A stretch of 64,000 bases of DNA from Cystobacter fuscus (lineage in GTDB: Bacteria; Myxococcota; Myxococcia; Myxococcales; Myxococcaceae): contig NZ_CP022098.1 in NCBI RefSeq assembly GCF_002305875.1, forward strand, positions 1,240,001-1,304,000, read 5' to 3'. Made by a program: the position numbers and the translations under genes. This document shows positions 8,125-16,768 of the stretch, piece after piece (within the stretch, counting starts at the first letter, position 1; each line of letters starts with the position of its first letter). The notes beneath the pieces were generated by a model, which saw nothing but the letters and a program-made list of their open reading frames with translations, was not told the origin of the DNA and ran no database searches.

Positions 8125-9288
8125 TCAGTACCACTGCGCCTGACCCGCCACCCACGTGGCGAGCACGGTGAGGTCCGGCCGCAGCAGGGCGAGGTCCGCG
8201 CGGTAGCCCCGCGCGATCCGTCCGAGCTGTCCCTCCAGTCCGAGGAAGCTCGCCGGGTAGAGCGAGGCCATGCGCAGGCTGTCCTCGAGGGGCAGCCGGA
8301 GCTGACGCACGCAGTTGCGCACCGCCGTCATCATGTCGATGTCGGCGCCGGCCAGGGTGCCGTTCTCCGTCACCAGCCGCCCGTCCCGGCGCAGGATGGT
8401 CTGCCCATAGAGGGTGAAGGAGCGCGCGTCGGTGCCCACCGGCGGCATGGCGTCCGTCACCAGGTACACCTTGCCGGGCGGCTTGCTCTTCACGAGCATG
8501 CGCAGCAGCGACGGGTGGACGTGGATGCCATCGGCGATGACGCCGCACCAGGCCTCCTCGGACTCGATCGCGGCCAGGGCGGGGCCTGGCTGGCGGTTGG
8601 TCAAGGGCGGCATGGCGTTGAACAGGTGGGTGAAGCCGCGCACGCCCGCGCGCAGGGCATCGCGGGTGCGCTCGTAGGGCGCCGCCGTGTGGCCCGCCGC
8701 GAGCAGCACTCCCGCCGAGGCGAGCCGTGTGAGGAGGCCGTCCTCCACGCGCTCGGGCGCCAGCGTCAGCAATAGCCGGCCCGAGTGGGTGGCGAGCCGC
8801 TCCGGCAGCGCCATCAGGTAGTCGATGTCCCGGGGAGAGGGCGTGCGGATGAAGCGCGGGTCATGCACGCCGGGCCGGTCGCCGCTGATGAAGGGGCCTT
8901 CCAGGTGGATGCCGAGCACGCCGCTGGTGGGACGGGCCATGGCCTCGAGGGTGGCCTCGCACGCCCGCTGCATCTTCACCTGCTCGTCCGTGATGAAGGT
9001 GGGCAGCAGTCCCGTCGTGCCCGAGCGACGTGAGGCCGCCGCGATGGCGAGCGCCGCCTCGACGGTGGGCGTGTCGTTGAACAGCACGCCCCCCGCGCCG
9101 TTGACCTGGGTGTCGATGAAGCCGGGCACCAGCAGCGCGTCCCCGGGCAGCCGGACCAGCTCGGCGTCGGTGGGCGCGGCTGGAGCCGGCACCACGGCGG
9201 CCACGTGCCCGTCCTCGAGCACCACGCAGTGGCCGTCCACGAATTGCTCGCCCGTGAAGACCCGGGCCCCACTCAGCACGCGTTTCAT
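8125..9288 (-). CDS. nagA: N-acetylglucosamine-6-phosphate deacetylase
   Basis: 387 aa. Hydrolyses GlcNAc-6-P to GlcN-6-P and acetate in the cytoplasm, committing the sugar to catabolism. NagA landmarks: PGFIDTQVNGAGG (residues 55-67), the metal-binding HLEGPFIS, AGHTAAPYE, FTHLFNAMPPLTNRQPG, GVIADGIHVHPSL and VTDAMPPVG (catalytic Asp), in family order and length. The ATG at 9288 shares one base with the stop codon of the upstream deaminase gene, so the two are translationally coupled. A frame extension through that gene is ignored. It is the last gene of the regulator-deaminase-nagA operon. Confidence 0.97.
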   Translation of the reverse strand: MKRVLSGARVFTGEQFVDGHCVVLEDGHVAAVVPAPAAPTDAELVRLPGDALLVPGFIDTQVNGAGGVLFNDTPTVEAALAIAAASRRSGTTGLLPTFITDEQVKMQRACEATLEAMARPTSGVLGIHLEGPFISGDRPGVHDPRFIRTPSPRDIDYLMALPERLATHSGRLLLTLAPERVEDGLLTRLASAGVLLAAGHTAAPYERTRDALRAGVRGFTHLFNAMPPLTNRQPGPALAAIESEEAWCGVIADGIHVHPSLLRMLVKSKPPGKVYLVTDAMPPVGTDARSFTLYGQTILRRDGRLVTENGTLAGADIDMMTAVRNCVRQLRLPLEDSLRMASLYPASFLGLEGQLGRIARGYRADLALLRPDLTVLATWVAGQAQWY

Positions 9289-10346
9289 CACACGGTCTCC
9301 GTCACTTTGCGCAGGTGGGGGGGCGCGTCCGGGTCGAGCCGGCGCGCCACGGCCAGCCGGTGCACCGCCATGTAGAAGCTCTGCACCTGGCACAGGGGGG
9401 CGATGGCGGTGGGGATGCCGGGGACGGACGGCAGTGCTTCCGTCCCGGGTACGTCGAGCACCGAGCGGACCTCGGCGCCCAGCTCGACGAGCCGGCGCAC
9501 CACGTCCCGGGTGCTGCCCGCGGAGTTGTCCTCCTGGCCGAGCGCCAGCACGGGGAAGCCGGGGCCCACCAGGGCCAGCGGGCCGTGGAGCACCTCGGCG
9601 GTGCTGAAGGCCTCGGCGTGCAGCCGGCACGTCTCCTTGAACTTGAGCGCCATCTCCAGGGCGGCGCCCAGGCCGATGCCGCGTCCGAGCACGTACAGGC
9701 CGCGCGCGTCGGCGAGCCGCAGGAGCGCGGGAGACCAGTCGAGCGCGCGCGCCGCCTCCAGGGCCTCGGGGAGCCGGGTCACCGCGTCGCGCAGCTCCGG
9801 CTCACGGGACCAGTGCGCCACGAGCTGCAGGAACGCGAGGCCGGAGAGCAGATAGGACTTGGTGGCGGCCACGCTCTGCTCGGGGCCGGCGCACAGCGGA
9901 ATGCCCACGTCGCACATGCGCATGAGCGGGGAGTCCTCGTGGTTGACGAAGCCGACGACGAGCGCGCCCGCCTCGCGCGCCGCTTCCGTCAGCCGCAGCA
10001 GGTCCGGGCTGCGGCCCGACTGCGACACGGCGATGAAGAGGCTGTCCTTCCAGTCCAGTGGGGTGTTGTAGACGGACGCCACGCTCGGCCCCACCGAGGC
10101 CACGGCGCGGCCCAGCGTGGTCTCGATGAGGTACTTGCCATAGCTGGCCGCGTGGTCGGAGCTGCCGCGCGCGCAGGTGATGATGAAGCGGGGCGGGTGC
10201 TGACGCAGCCGCTCGCCCAGCTCGGCGAAGGTGCCCGCGCAGCGGGTAATCTGCTGGCGCGCGGCGTCCGCGGCCTGGGCGGCCTCGCGTGCCATGGCGG
10301 GCACCTGCGGGACCACGGGATGGACGGCTTGGGGAGTGAGGCTCAT
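9288..10346 (-). CDS. SIS-domain glucosamine-6-phosphate deaminase (NagB-II type)
   Basis: 352 aa with two SIS domains (about 45-180 and 210-335) like the isomerase half of GlmS but without the glutaminase half. Motifs: FIITCARGSSDHAASYGKYLIE, SVGPSVASVYNTP, FIAVSQSGRSPDLL, EQSVAATKSY and LKFKETCRLHAEAFSTAEVLHGP. Proteins of this form next to nagA are the NagB-II deaminases, converting GlcN-6-P to fructose-6-P and ammonia and replacing classical NagB, which is absent from this window. The 4-nt ATGA overlap with the regulator upstream and the 1-nt overlap with nagA show one operon. Confidence 0.9.
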   Translation of the reverse strand: MSLTPQAVHPVVPQVPAMAREAAQAADAARQQITRCAGTFAELGERLRQHPPRFIITCARGSSDHAASYGKYLIETTLGRAVASVGPSVASVYNTPLDWKDSLFIAVSQSGRSPDLLRLTEAAREAGALVVGFVNHEDSPLMRMCDVGIPLCAGPEQSVAATKSYLLSGLAFLQLVAHWSREPELRDAVTRLPEALEAARALDWSPALLRLADARGLYVLGRGIGLGAALEMALKFKETCRLHAEAFSTAEVLHGPLALVGPGFPVLALGQEDNSAGSTRDVVRRLVELGAEVRSVLDVPGTEALPSVPGIPTAIAPLCQVQSFYMAVHRLAVARRLDPDAPPHLRKVTETV

Positions 10347-11134
10347 CGGTTCACCTCTCGGGCCGGGGCGGCCAGGTTCAATTCGACGATGAAGTCGTAG
10401 GCGTCGCCCCGGTATTGGGAGCGGACGAACTCCAGCGGGGTGCCGTCCTCGAGCAGCGTCCGCCGCTCGATGTAGAGGGCGGCGGAGCCCTCGGGCACTC
10501 CGAGCTGTTCGGCCTGTTCGGCGGGCAGCCTGATGGCGGACAGACGCTGCAGGGCGCGGTGGGGGGTGAAGCCCTTGCGCCGGAGCGTTTCATAGAGCGA
10601 GCCCTGGACATCCTGGGGGTCGGCCAGGAAGCGCGTGGGGATGACCGCCATCTCCAGGGCCATGGCGTTGCCGTTGGCGGTGCGCAGGCGCTGCATGCGG
10701 CTGACGGTGGCGCCCGGGCTCAGCCCGAGGGCCAGGGTCTCCTCGGGGGTCGCTACCGTCACCGTGCGATTGAGCCACACCGAGCCCGCGGTGAGGCCTC
10801 GCGAGCTCATGTCCTCGGAGAAGCTGGTCAGGGTGGACAGGCGCTGCTCCACATAGGGGCTGGAGCCGCGGGTGACGAAGGTGCCCACGCCCTGGCGCTG
10901 TTGCAGCAGCCCCTCGTCCAGCAACTCCTTGATCGCCTTGCGCACCGTGACGCGCGACACGCTGAAGCGCTCCGCCATCTCCCGCTCGCCGGGCAGCGCG
11001 TCCCGATGGCCGAACCGGCCGCTGACGATCTGCCCCCGCAGGTAGCGCGCGAGCTGGAGGTAGAGCGGCAGCGGCAGGTCGTTGGACAGCGCGTCCCGAT
11101 CGAGGACTTCCACTCCGCTCTGATGAATCGACAT
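10343..11134 (-). CDS. GntR/HutC-family regulator of amino-sugar genes (DasR/NagR-like)
   Basis: 263 aa from the ATG at 11134 (GGAG just before). The winged helix at about 25-90 reads LYLQLARYLRGQIVSGRFGHRDALPGEREMAERFSVSRVTVRKAIKELLDEGLL, followed by a UTRA effector domain that in relatives binds GlcN-6-P or GlcNAc-6-P. Family knowledge: DasR, NagR and YvoA repress nag, PTS and chitinase genes and release DNA when the phosphosugar accumulates. It is the first gene of the leftward nag operon and divergent from murQ. Three boxes resembling the DasR consensus lie in the gap, so autoregulation and control of both operons are likely. Confidence 0.92.
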   Translation of the reverse strand: MSIHQSGVEVLDRDALSNDLPLPLYLQLARYLRGQIVSGRFGHRDALPGEREMAERFSVSRVTVRKAIKELLDEGLLQQRQGVGTFVTRGSSPYVEQRLSTLTSFSEDMSSRGLTAGSVWLNRTVTVATPEETLALGLSPGATVSRMQRLRTANGNAMALEMAVIPTRFLADPQDVQGSLYETLRRKGFTPHRALQRLSAIRLPAEQAEQLGVPEGSAALYIERRTLLEDGTPLEFVRSQYRGDAYDFIVELNLAAPAREVNR

Positions 11135-11170
11135 GACTCCTTCTTCCTTGGGCTCGTAATACCATGAAGA

Positions 11171-11188
11171 TACCACTTTAAGACCATG
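11171..11188. promoter_or_regulatory. DasR-like box 1 (near the regulator)
   Basis: On the minus strand CATGGTCTTAAAGTGGTA resembles the DasR consensus ACTGGTCTAGACCACT (TGGTCT half conserved). It lies 37 bp before the regulator start. ATACCA occurs twice here (11159 and 11170) as a possible half site. Confidence 0.45.
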
Positions 11189-11215
11189 ACGCAAGTCTGA
11201 ATCGCGACTTCCAGG

Positions 11216-11228
11216 TTGTATTAGACAA
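11216..11228. promoter_or_regulatory. DasR-like box 2 (middle of the gap)
   Basis: TTGTATTAGACAA has TTGT/ACAA inverted ends and the core TATTAGA, which is shared with box 3. Confidence 0.5.
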
Positions 11229-11344
11229 GTTAAGTGGCTGGAATCACAGGAAGTTTCATGAAAATCCACCTGCGTGGAGCTTGCTTGCCCGCCGAAATGG
11301 CAACTTCGGCGTTGAAATCAGGAATCGTGCTGGTATGGTGCAGC

Positions 11345-11364
11345 AGTCCAATCTAATACCAGTT
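11345..11364. promoter_or_regulatory. DasR-like box 3 (before murQ)
   Basis: On the minus strand AACTGGTATTAGATTGGACT matches ACTGGT-x-TAGA of the DasR/NagR consensus and shares GTATTAGA with box 2. It lies just upstream of the murQ ribosome-binding site, where a bound regulator would block transcription. Confidence 0.55.
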
Positions 11365-11385
11365 GACCCGGGGGAGGCCACGTTG

Positions 11386-12297
11386 ATGAAGGAGACGGAA
11401 GCGGCGGCCCGGCGATTCCAGGGGCTGGATGGCTGGGGGACCGCGGAGGTGCTCGAGACGCTGTGGGGCGGTCAGTCGCGGGCGGTGGCCGCCTGCCTGC
11501 CCGCGCTGCCCGCGTTGGGGCGGGCCGTGGATGCGGCCCGGGCGCGGTTGGCGGGCACCCAGGGACGGTTGATCTACGCGGGAGCCGGCTCGGCGGGTGC
11601 GCTCGCGGCGCTGGATGCCCTGGAGCTGCCCGGAACGTTTGGCTGGCCGTCGACCCGGCTCTCGGTCCTGCTGGCCGGAGGGTTGGACCTCGCGCGCGGC
11701 CTGGACGCGGGGGCCGAGGACGACGCGGGCACGGGCCGCGCCCGGGTGGCGGAGCTGCACCCCGGTCCGACGGACGTGGTGCTGGGGGTCTCCGCCAGTG
11801 GCGGCAGTGCCTTCACCGTGGGCGTGGTGGAGGAGGCCCGGCGCCGGGGTGCCCTGACGGTGGCCATCGCCAGCGTGGAGGGCTCGCCGCTGGTGGCCGC
11901 CGCGGAGCACGTGGTGGTCGTGCACACGGGGGCGGAGGTGATCGCCGGCTCCACCCGGCTGGGCGCGGGAACGGCCCAGAAGGTGGTGCTCAACCTCTTC
12001 TCCACGGCCGTCATGACGGGCCTGGGCCTCGTCTTCGACAACATGATGTGCAACGTGCGGCCGGAGAACGCGAAGCTGCGCCAGCGCTGCGTCACCATCA
12101 TTTCCCACATCGCCGGAGTCGGGGAGCCCGCCGCCGCGGACGCGCTCGCCCGCCACGGAGACATCCCCCGCGCCGTCCTCGGACTCGCGGGCCTGTCCCC
12201 GGCCGATGCCGATCAAGCCCTCGTTCGCTCGGGGGGTAACCTGCGCGCCGCTCTGGAGAGCGCATCCAAGGAGAAGGGCGAAACATGTCCTCGCTGA
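11386..12297 (+). CDS. murQ: N-acetylmuramic acid 6-phosphate etherase
   Basis: 303 aa from the ATG at 11386 (GGGGAGG at 11371-11377); the frame is open further upstream but would run through the operator. MurQ cleaves the D-lactyl ether of MurNAc-6-P, giving GlcNAc-6-P and lactate. SIS-domain motifs: LIYAGAGSAGALAALDALELPGTFG, a phosphosugar site GVSASGGSAFTVGVVEEAR, then IAGSTRLGAGTAQKVVLNLFSTAVM and NMMCNVRPENAKLRQRCV, all MurQ signatures. A C-terminal UBA-like helical segment (LARHGDIPRAVLGLAGLSPADAD) completes the usual length. First gene of the rightward PTS operon, overlapping the next by 13 nt. It lets the GlcNAc pathway accept cell-wall sugar. Confidence 0.94.
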   Translation: MKETEAAARRFQGLDGWGTAEVLETLWGGQSRAVAACLPALPALGRAVDAARARLAGTQGRLIYAGAGSAGALAALDALELPGTFGWPSTRLSVLLAGGLDLARGLDAGAEDDAGTGRARVAELHPGPTDVVLGVSASGGSAFTVGVVEEARRRGALTVAIASVEGSPLVAAAEHVVVVHTGAEVIAGSTRLGAGTAQKVVLNLFSTAVMTGLGLVFDNMMCNVRPENAKLRQRCVTIISHIAGVGEPAAADALARHGDIPRAVLGLAGLSPADADQALVRSGGNLRAALESASKEKGETCPR

Positions 12298-14867
12298 GAG
12301 TCAGCTCACCCGTGGAGACGCAAGCCTTGTCCACGTTGAAACTCGTCGCGCCGATCGCCGGATGGGCGACCCCGTTGGAAGAGGTTCCGGACCCCGCCTT
12401 CGCCCAGCGCATGGTGGGTGATGGCATCGCGGTCGACCCGACCTCGTCCGAGCTGCGCGCCCCGTGTGAGGGCGTCGTGGTGTCGGTACATGCCTCGCGC
12501 CACGCCTGCACGCTGCGCACGGGAACGGGCGCGGAAGTGCTCCTGCACATCGGCATCGACACCGTGAACCTGCGCGGTGAGGGCTTCATCGCCCATGTCC
12601 AGGAGGGGCAGCGGGTGCGGGTGGGCGAGCCGCTCATCGGCTTCGACATGGACCTGGTGGCCCGCAAGGCGCGCAGCCTGTTGACGGTGATGGTGGTGGT
12701 CAACGGGGACACGCACACCATCAAGCAGAAGGTGGAGGATCGCGCGGTGGCGGTGGGCGAGCCCCTGCTGGAGGTCGAGGGGGGCACGGCACAGCCGGTG
12801 GTCGAGGTGGCGGGAGACTCGTCCGCGCGCCGGGTGCGGCTGCTCATCCCCCATGGTCTGCATGCCCGTCCCTCCGCCGTGCTCAGCCGGCACGCCGCGA
12901 TGCACCCGGGCGTGGTGCGCGTGTCGTGTGGCGAGCGCACCGTCAACGGCAAGAGCGTCGTGGCGCTGATGAGCCTGGGCGCCCGCCATGGTGACACGCT
13001 GACGATCACCGTCGAGGGAGCGCAGGCCGAGCAGCGCGTCCAGGCCCTGGTGGATCTGGTGACCAGCGGGTTGGGCGACACCGTCCAGCCCATCGCCGAG
13101 TCCTCCACGCCCATCGTGGCGCCCGCGTCCGCGTCCGCGCCCTCCGCGGTGTCCTTCTTCCCGTCCGACCATCCGGCCCTGTTCCAGGGCACGTCGGCCG
13201 CTCCGGGCGTGGCGGTGGGCATCGCCATCCGGGTGCTCGAGGATCAGGTGGATCTCAACCAGCGGGGCCGGGGCCTCGCGGAGGAGCAGCGCCGCCTCGC
13301 CGAGGCGCTCGCGGGCGTGCGCCACGAGATCGAGCTGATGATCGAGCGCTCCACGGCGGACGGGGCGCACACGGAGATCTTCCGCGCGCACCTCGAGTTG
13401 CTCGACGATCCCGAGCTCAATGACGCCGCGAGCCGCTCCCTGTCGGCCGGACACAGCGCCGAGTGGGCGTGGCGCTCGGCGACCGAGCTGCACGTGGGGC
13501 TGTTGCAGGAGCTGGAGAACGAGCTGCTGGCGGAGCGCGGCGGGGATCTGCGCGACATCGGCCGGCGCGTCATCGCCTTGCTGACGGGCAAGAACGGCTC
13601 GCGCGTTCCCACCGAGCTGCCGTCCAATGCCATCCTCGTCGCCGATGAGCTGCTGCCCTCGGACCTGGCGGAGGTGCCGGCGGGCCGGCTGGCGGCCATC
13701 TGCACCGCGAAGGGCGGCCCCACCTCGCACGTGGCCATCCTGGCCGCGGGGCTGGGCATTCCGGCGGTGGTGGCCGCGGGAGACTCGGCCCTGCGCGTGC
13801 CCACGGGCGCGACGCTGATCGTCAATGGAGACCGGGGCGAGGTCCAGGTCCACCCCAGCGCCGCCCAGCAGGAGGCCACCCTGCGGGCACTCGCCGAGCG
13901 GGCCACCCGCCGCGAGGCCTACCTGGCCAAGGCTCACGAGGGATGCCACACGCTGGATGGCGCGCGCATCGAGGTCTTCGCCAACCTCGGGCGTCCCGGT
14001 GACGCGGCGGCCGCCGCCAGCCAGGGCGCCGAGGGGTGCGGGCTCTTGCGCAGCGAGTTCCTCTTCCTGGAGCGCACCACCGCGCCGAGCGAGGCCGAGC
14101 AGACCGCGCAGTACCAGACGATCGCCACGGCCCTGGCCGGCAGGCCGCTCGTCATCCGCACGCTCGACGTGGGCGGTGACAAGCCCCTGGCCTACCTGCC
14201 CCTGCCGCGCGAGGAGAACCCGGTGCTCGGCCTGCGCGGCGTGCGCGTGTCGCTGCGCTACCCGGAGATGCTGCGCACCCAGCTGCGCGCCATCCTCCGG
14301 GTGAAGCCCGAGGGCATCTGCCGCGTGCTCGTGCCCATGGTCACCTCCGCGCACGAGCTGCGCGCGGTGCGCGCCATGCTGGAGGATGAGCGCCGGGCGC
14401 TGGGCGTCTCCACGCCGGTGCAGCTCGGCGCGATGATCGAGGTGCCCGTGGCCGCGGTGCTCTCCGAGCGCCTGGCGGCCGAGGCGGACTTCCTCTCCAT
14501 CGGCACCAATGACCTGACGCAGTACGGGCTGGCGATGGACCGGGGCAATCCGCACGTGGCGGCGCAGCTCGACGGCCTGCACCCGGGCGTGCTGCGGCTG
14601 GTGGCTCAGACGGTGGAAGGCGCGCGCAAGCATTCCCGCCCGGTGGCGGTGTGCGGCGGCATCGCATCGGACGCGCGCGCGGCCCCCTTGCTCATCGGAC
14701 TGGGCGTCAGCGAGCTGTCGGTGGCTCCCGCGGTGATTCCCAGCCACAAGGCCCTCATCCGCACGCTCTCGCTGTCCGTGTGCGCGGATGTCGCGCGCAA
14801 GGCCCTGGAGCTGGAGAGCGGTGACGAAGTGCGTGCCCTCGTGACGAATACCTGGCCGGGCCTGTGA
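12285..14867 (+). CDS. nagF: Fused PTS phosphotransferase EIIA-HPr-EI
   Basis: 860 aa carrying three PTS steps in one soluble protein. EIIA(Glc-type) spans about 15-165 with active His88 (VLLHIGIDTV); HPr about 183-265 with His193 (PHGLHARPSAV); EI about 300-860 with phospho-His482 (GGPTSHVAILA) and the PEP-binding barrel (LLRSEFLFLER, GTNDLTQYGLAMDR, VCGGIASD). Phosphate passes from PEP through EI, HPr and EIIA to the membrane EIIB. The arrangement is known from NagF of Pseudomonas, though the domain order here is EIIA-HPr-EI. Ala/Ser/Pro-rich linkers join the parts. It overlaps murQ by 13 nt and is followed directly by nagE, so the operon supplies a complete dedicated PTS. Confidence 0.95.
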   Translation: MSSLRVSSPVETQALSTLKLVAPIAGWATPLEEVPDPAFAQRMVGDGIAVDPTSSELRAPCEGVVVSVHASRHACTLRTGTGAEVLLHIGIDTVNLRGEGFIAHVQEGQRVRVGEPLIGFDMDLVARKARSLLTVMVVVNGDTHTIKQKVEDRAVAVGEPLLEVEGGTAQPVVEVAGDSSARRVRLLIPHGLHARPSAVLSRHAAMHPGVVRVSCGERTVNGKSVVALMSLGARHGDTLTITVEGAQAEQRVQALVDLVTSGLGDTVQPIAESSTPIVAPASASAPSAVSFFPSDHPALFQGTSAAPGVAVGIAIRVLEDQVDLNQRGRGLAEEQRRLAEALAGVRHEIELMIERSTADGAHTEIFRAHLELLDDPELNDAASRSLSAGHSAEWAWRSATELHVGLLQELENELLAERGGDLRDIGRRVIALLTGKNGSRVPTELPSNAILVADELLPSDLAEVPAGRLAAICTAKGGPTSHVAILAAGLGIPAVVAAGDSALRVPTGATLIVNGDRGEVQVHPSAAQQEATLRALAERATRREAYLAKAHEGCHTLDGARIEVFANLGRPGDAAAAASQGAEGCGLLRSEFLFLERTTAPSEAEQTAQYQTIATALAGRPLVIRTLDVGGDKPLAYLPLPREENPVLGLRGVRVSLRYPEMLRTQLRAILRVKPEGICRVLVPMVTSAHELRAVRAMLEDERRALGVSTPVQLGAMIEVPVAAVLSERLAAEADFLSIGTNDLTQYGLAMDRGNPHVAAQLDGLHPGVLRLVAQTVEGARKHSRPVAVCGGIASDARAAPLLIGLGVSELSVAPAVIPSHKALIRTLSLSVCADVARKALELESGDEVRALVTNTWPGL

Positions 14868-14896
14868 CCGGTCGCACTGTTTCAACGGAGAGAAGC

Positions 14897-16639
14897 ATGG
14901 TGAGCAACAAGTTCGCGGGAGTCCAACAGCTTGGGCGCGCCTTGATGTTGCCCATTGCGGTGCTGCCCATCGCGGGACTCCTGCTGCGTCTGGGTCAGCC
15001 AGACCTGCTGGGTATTGGCTTCATGGCGGCCGCCGGTGGCGCCATCTTCGACCACCTCGGCCTGCTGTTCGCGGTGGGTGTGGCGGTGGGCTTCGCCCGG
15101 GAGAACCATGGCGCGGCGGGACTGGCGGGCGCCGTCGGCTTCTTCATCACCATCGAGGGCACGAAGGCGCTCGTCCAGGTGCCTCCGGCGGTGCTCGAGG
15201 GGCTGGTGGGAGCGGCCCGGGACCTGGCGGTGTCGGGCTACAAGGCGCGCCTGGAGTCGAAGATCAGCATGCCGGCCGGCATCCTGTCCGGCCTGTTCGC
15301 GGGCATGCTGTACAACCGCTACAAGGACATCAAGCTGCCGGAGTACCTGGCGTTCTTCGGCGGGCGCCGCTTCATCCCCATCATCACGGGCCTGGCCTGT
15401 CTGGTGCTCGCGGTGGTGTTCGGGTTTGGCTGGCCGGTGATTGAAGCGGGTCTGGACGCGGTGACCCGCTCGGTGTTCAGCGCGGGCCGGTTCGGGCTGT
15501 TCCTGTATGGCTTCTTCAACCGCCTGCTCCTCGTCACGGGCCTGCACCACATCCTCAACAACGTCGCGTGGTTCCTGCTGGGCGACTACAACGGCGTGAC
15601 GGGAGACCTGAAGCGCTTCTTCGCGGGTGACCCCAGCGCGGGCGCGATGATGACGGGCTTCTTCCCGGTGATGATGTTCGGCCTGCCCGCGGCGTGTCTG
15701 GCCATGTACCGGGCGGCGCCCGCGCACAACCGGGCCAAGGTGGGCGGCCTGCTCACGTCGATGGCGCTGACGTCCTTCCTCACGGGCGTCACCGAGCCCA
15801 TCGAGTTCGCCTTCATGTTCCTCGCGCCGCCGCTCTACCTGCTGCACGCGGTGCTCACGGGCGTGGCGCTCGTCGCCATGGATGTGCTGGGCGTGAAGCT
15901 CGGCTTCGGCTTCTCGGCGGGTCTGTTCGACTACGTGCTCAACTTCAAGCAGTCCACCCAGCCCTGGCTGCTCCTGCCGGTGGGCGCGGCGTACTTCGCC
16001 CTCTACTACGGGCTGTTCAGCGTCTGCATCGCGCGCTTCGACCTGAAGACCCTGGGCCGGGAGGACGAGGCTCCGGCCGCTGACACCGCCTCCATCGATG
16101 GCGGCTCCCTGCCGGCTCCCGCCCTGTCCCGGGGCGCGGCCTGGCTCAAGGCCCTGGGCGGCGCGAGCAACCTCCAGACCGTCGATGCCTGCACCACGCG
16201 GTTGCGCTTGACCGTGGCGGACAACGCCCGCATCGACGAGCCGGCGCTCAAGTCGCTCGGCTCGCGAGGCGTCATCCGTCCGTCGCCCGGCAGCGTCCAG
16301 GTCATCATCGGTCCGCAAGCGGATCAGGTCTCCTCCGAGATCCAGGAGGTCCTGCGCGGCGGTGGTGCCCGCGAGGGCGCTCCGGTCTCCGGCAGCGCCG
16401 AACAGACGCTGGCCCGGGGGGTGCTCCAGGCGTTGGGAGGGGCCTCCAACGTGCGCGAGGTGGATTGTTGCTCCACCCGTCTGCGGTTGATCGTCGTCGA
16501 TGATCAGCGAGTCAACGACACGGCCCTGAAGGGGCTCGGAACGCGGGGAGTGGCCAAGCCCTCCGCGGGTTCCATCCAGGTGATCATCGGACCCACGGCG
16601 GAACGCGTGGCCGATGAGCTGCGTGCGCTGCTGCGCTGA
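14897..16639 (+). CDS. nagE: PTS N-acetylglucosamine permease EIIC-EIIB-EIIB
   Basis: 580 aa from the ATG at 14897 (GGAGAG just before); a GTG at 14864 overlapping the nagF stop is the alternative. The glucose-family EIIC membrane domain covers about 1-385, with GVQQLGRALMLPIAVLPIAGLLLRLG, LHHILNNVAWFLLGDY and TSFLTGVTEPIEFAFMFLAPPLY. Unusually, two EIIB domains follow: the first with phospho-Cys432 (DACTTRLRL), the second with Cys525 (DCCSTRLRL), both keeping the GSVQVIIGP / GSIQVIIGP core. Specificity for GlcNAc is inferred from the nag context; MurNAc uptake is also possible because of murQ. The permease imports and phosphorylates the sugar. Confidence 0.92.
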   Translation: MVSNKFAGVQQLGRALMLPIAVLPIAGLLLRLGQPDLLGIGFMAAAGGAIFDHLGLLFAVGVAVGFARENHGAAGLAGAVGFFITIEGTKALVQVPPAVLEGLVGAARDLAVSGYKARLESKISMPAGILSGLFAGMLYNRYKDIKLPEYLAFFGGRRFIPIITGLACLVLAVVFGFGWPVIEAGLDAVTRSVFSAGRFGLFLYGFFNRLLLVTGLHHILNNVAWFLLGDYNGVTGDLKRFFAGDPSAGAMMTGFFPVMMFGLPAACLAMYRAAPAHNRAKVGGLLTSMALTSFLTGVTEPIEFAFMFLAPPLYLLHAVLTGVALVAMDVLGVKLGFGFSAGLFDYVLNFKQSTQPWLLLPVGAAYFALYYGLFSVCIARFDLKTLGREDEAPAADTASIDGGSLPAPALSRGAAWLKALGGASNLQTVDACTTRLRLTVADNARIDEPALKSLGSRGVIRPSPGSVQVIIGPQADQVSSEIQEVLRGGGAREGAPVSGSAEQTLARGVLQALGGASNVREVDCCSTRLRLIVVDDQRVNDTALKGLGTRGVAKPSAGSIQVIIGPTAERVADELRALLR

Positions 16640-16677
16640 CGCACGGCCCCTTCTTTCACAGCCCTCCGTCCAGGTGT

Positions 16678-16710
16678 CCTGGGGAAAATGGCGACAGCCT
16701 TTTCCCCAGG
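16678..16710. terminator. Strong hairpin between nagE and the hexosaminidase gene
   Basis: CCTGGGGAAAA and TTTTCCCCAGG are perfect 11-bp inverted arms around an 11-nt loop. It may end the PTS operon transcript or protect its 3' end; there is no T-run after it. A second short stem (CCCAC/GTGGG, then TTTT) lies near 16738-16753, close to the next RBS. Confidence 0.5.
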
Positions 16711-16768
16711 GTAGGGGGAGGGCTGTCTCGAGTACCACCCACGGGTGGGTTTTCCTTTCGGAGGCAAC

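Noticed and set aside
8125-9630. Longer nagA reading through the deaminase gene
   Set aside because: The extension overlaps the well-supported deaminase C-terminus; NagA homology starts exactly at the ATG at 9288.
11363-11370. TTGACCCG upstream of murQ, matching the chitinase promoter motif
   Set aside because: It sits right at the ribosome-binding site, TCT is not found at the required spacing, and a promoter there would start inside the gene. Probably chance.
16736-16756. Short CCCAC/GTGGG stem followed by TTTT before the hexosaminidase gene, as an attenuator or riboswitch
   Set aside because: The loop is only about 2 nt and no aptamer-like structure is visible; noted only as a minor stem.
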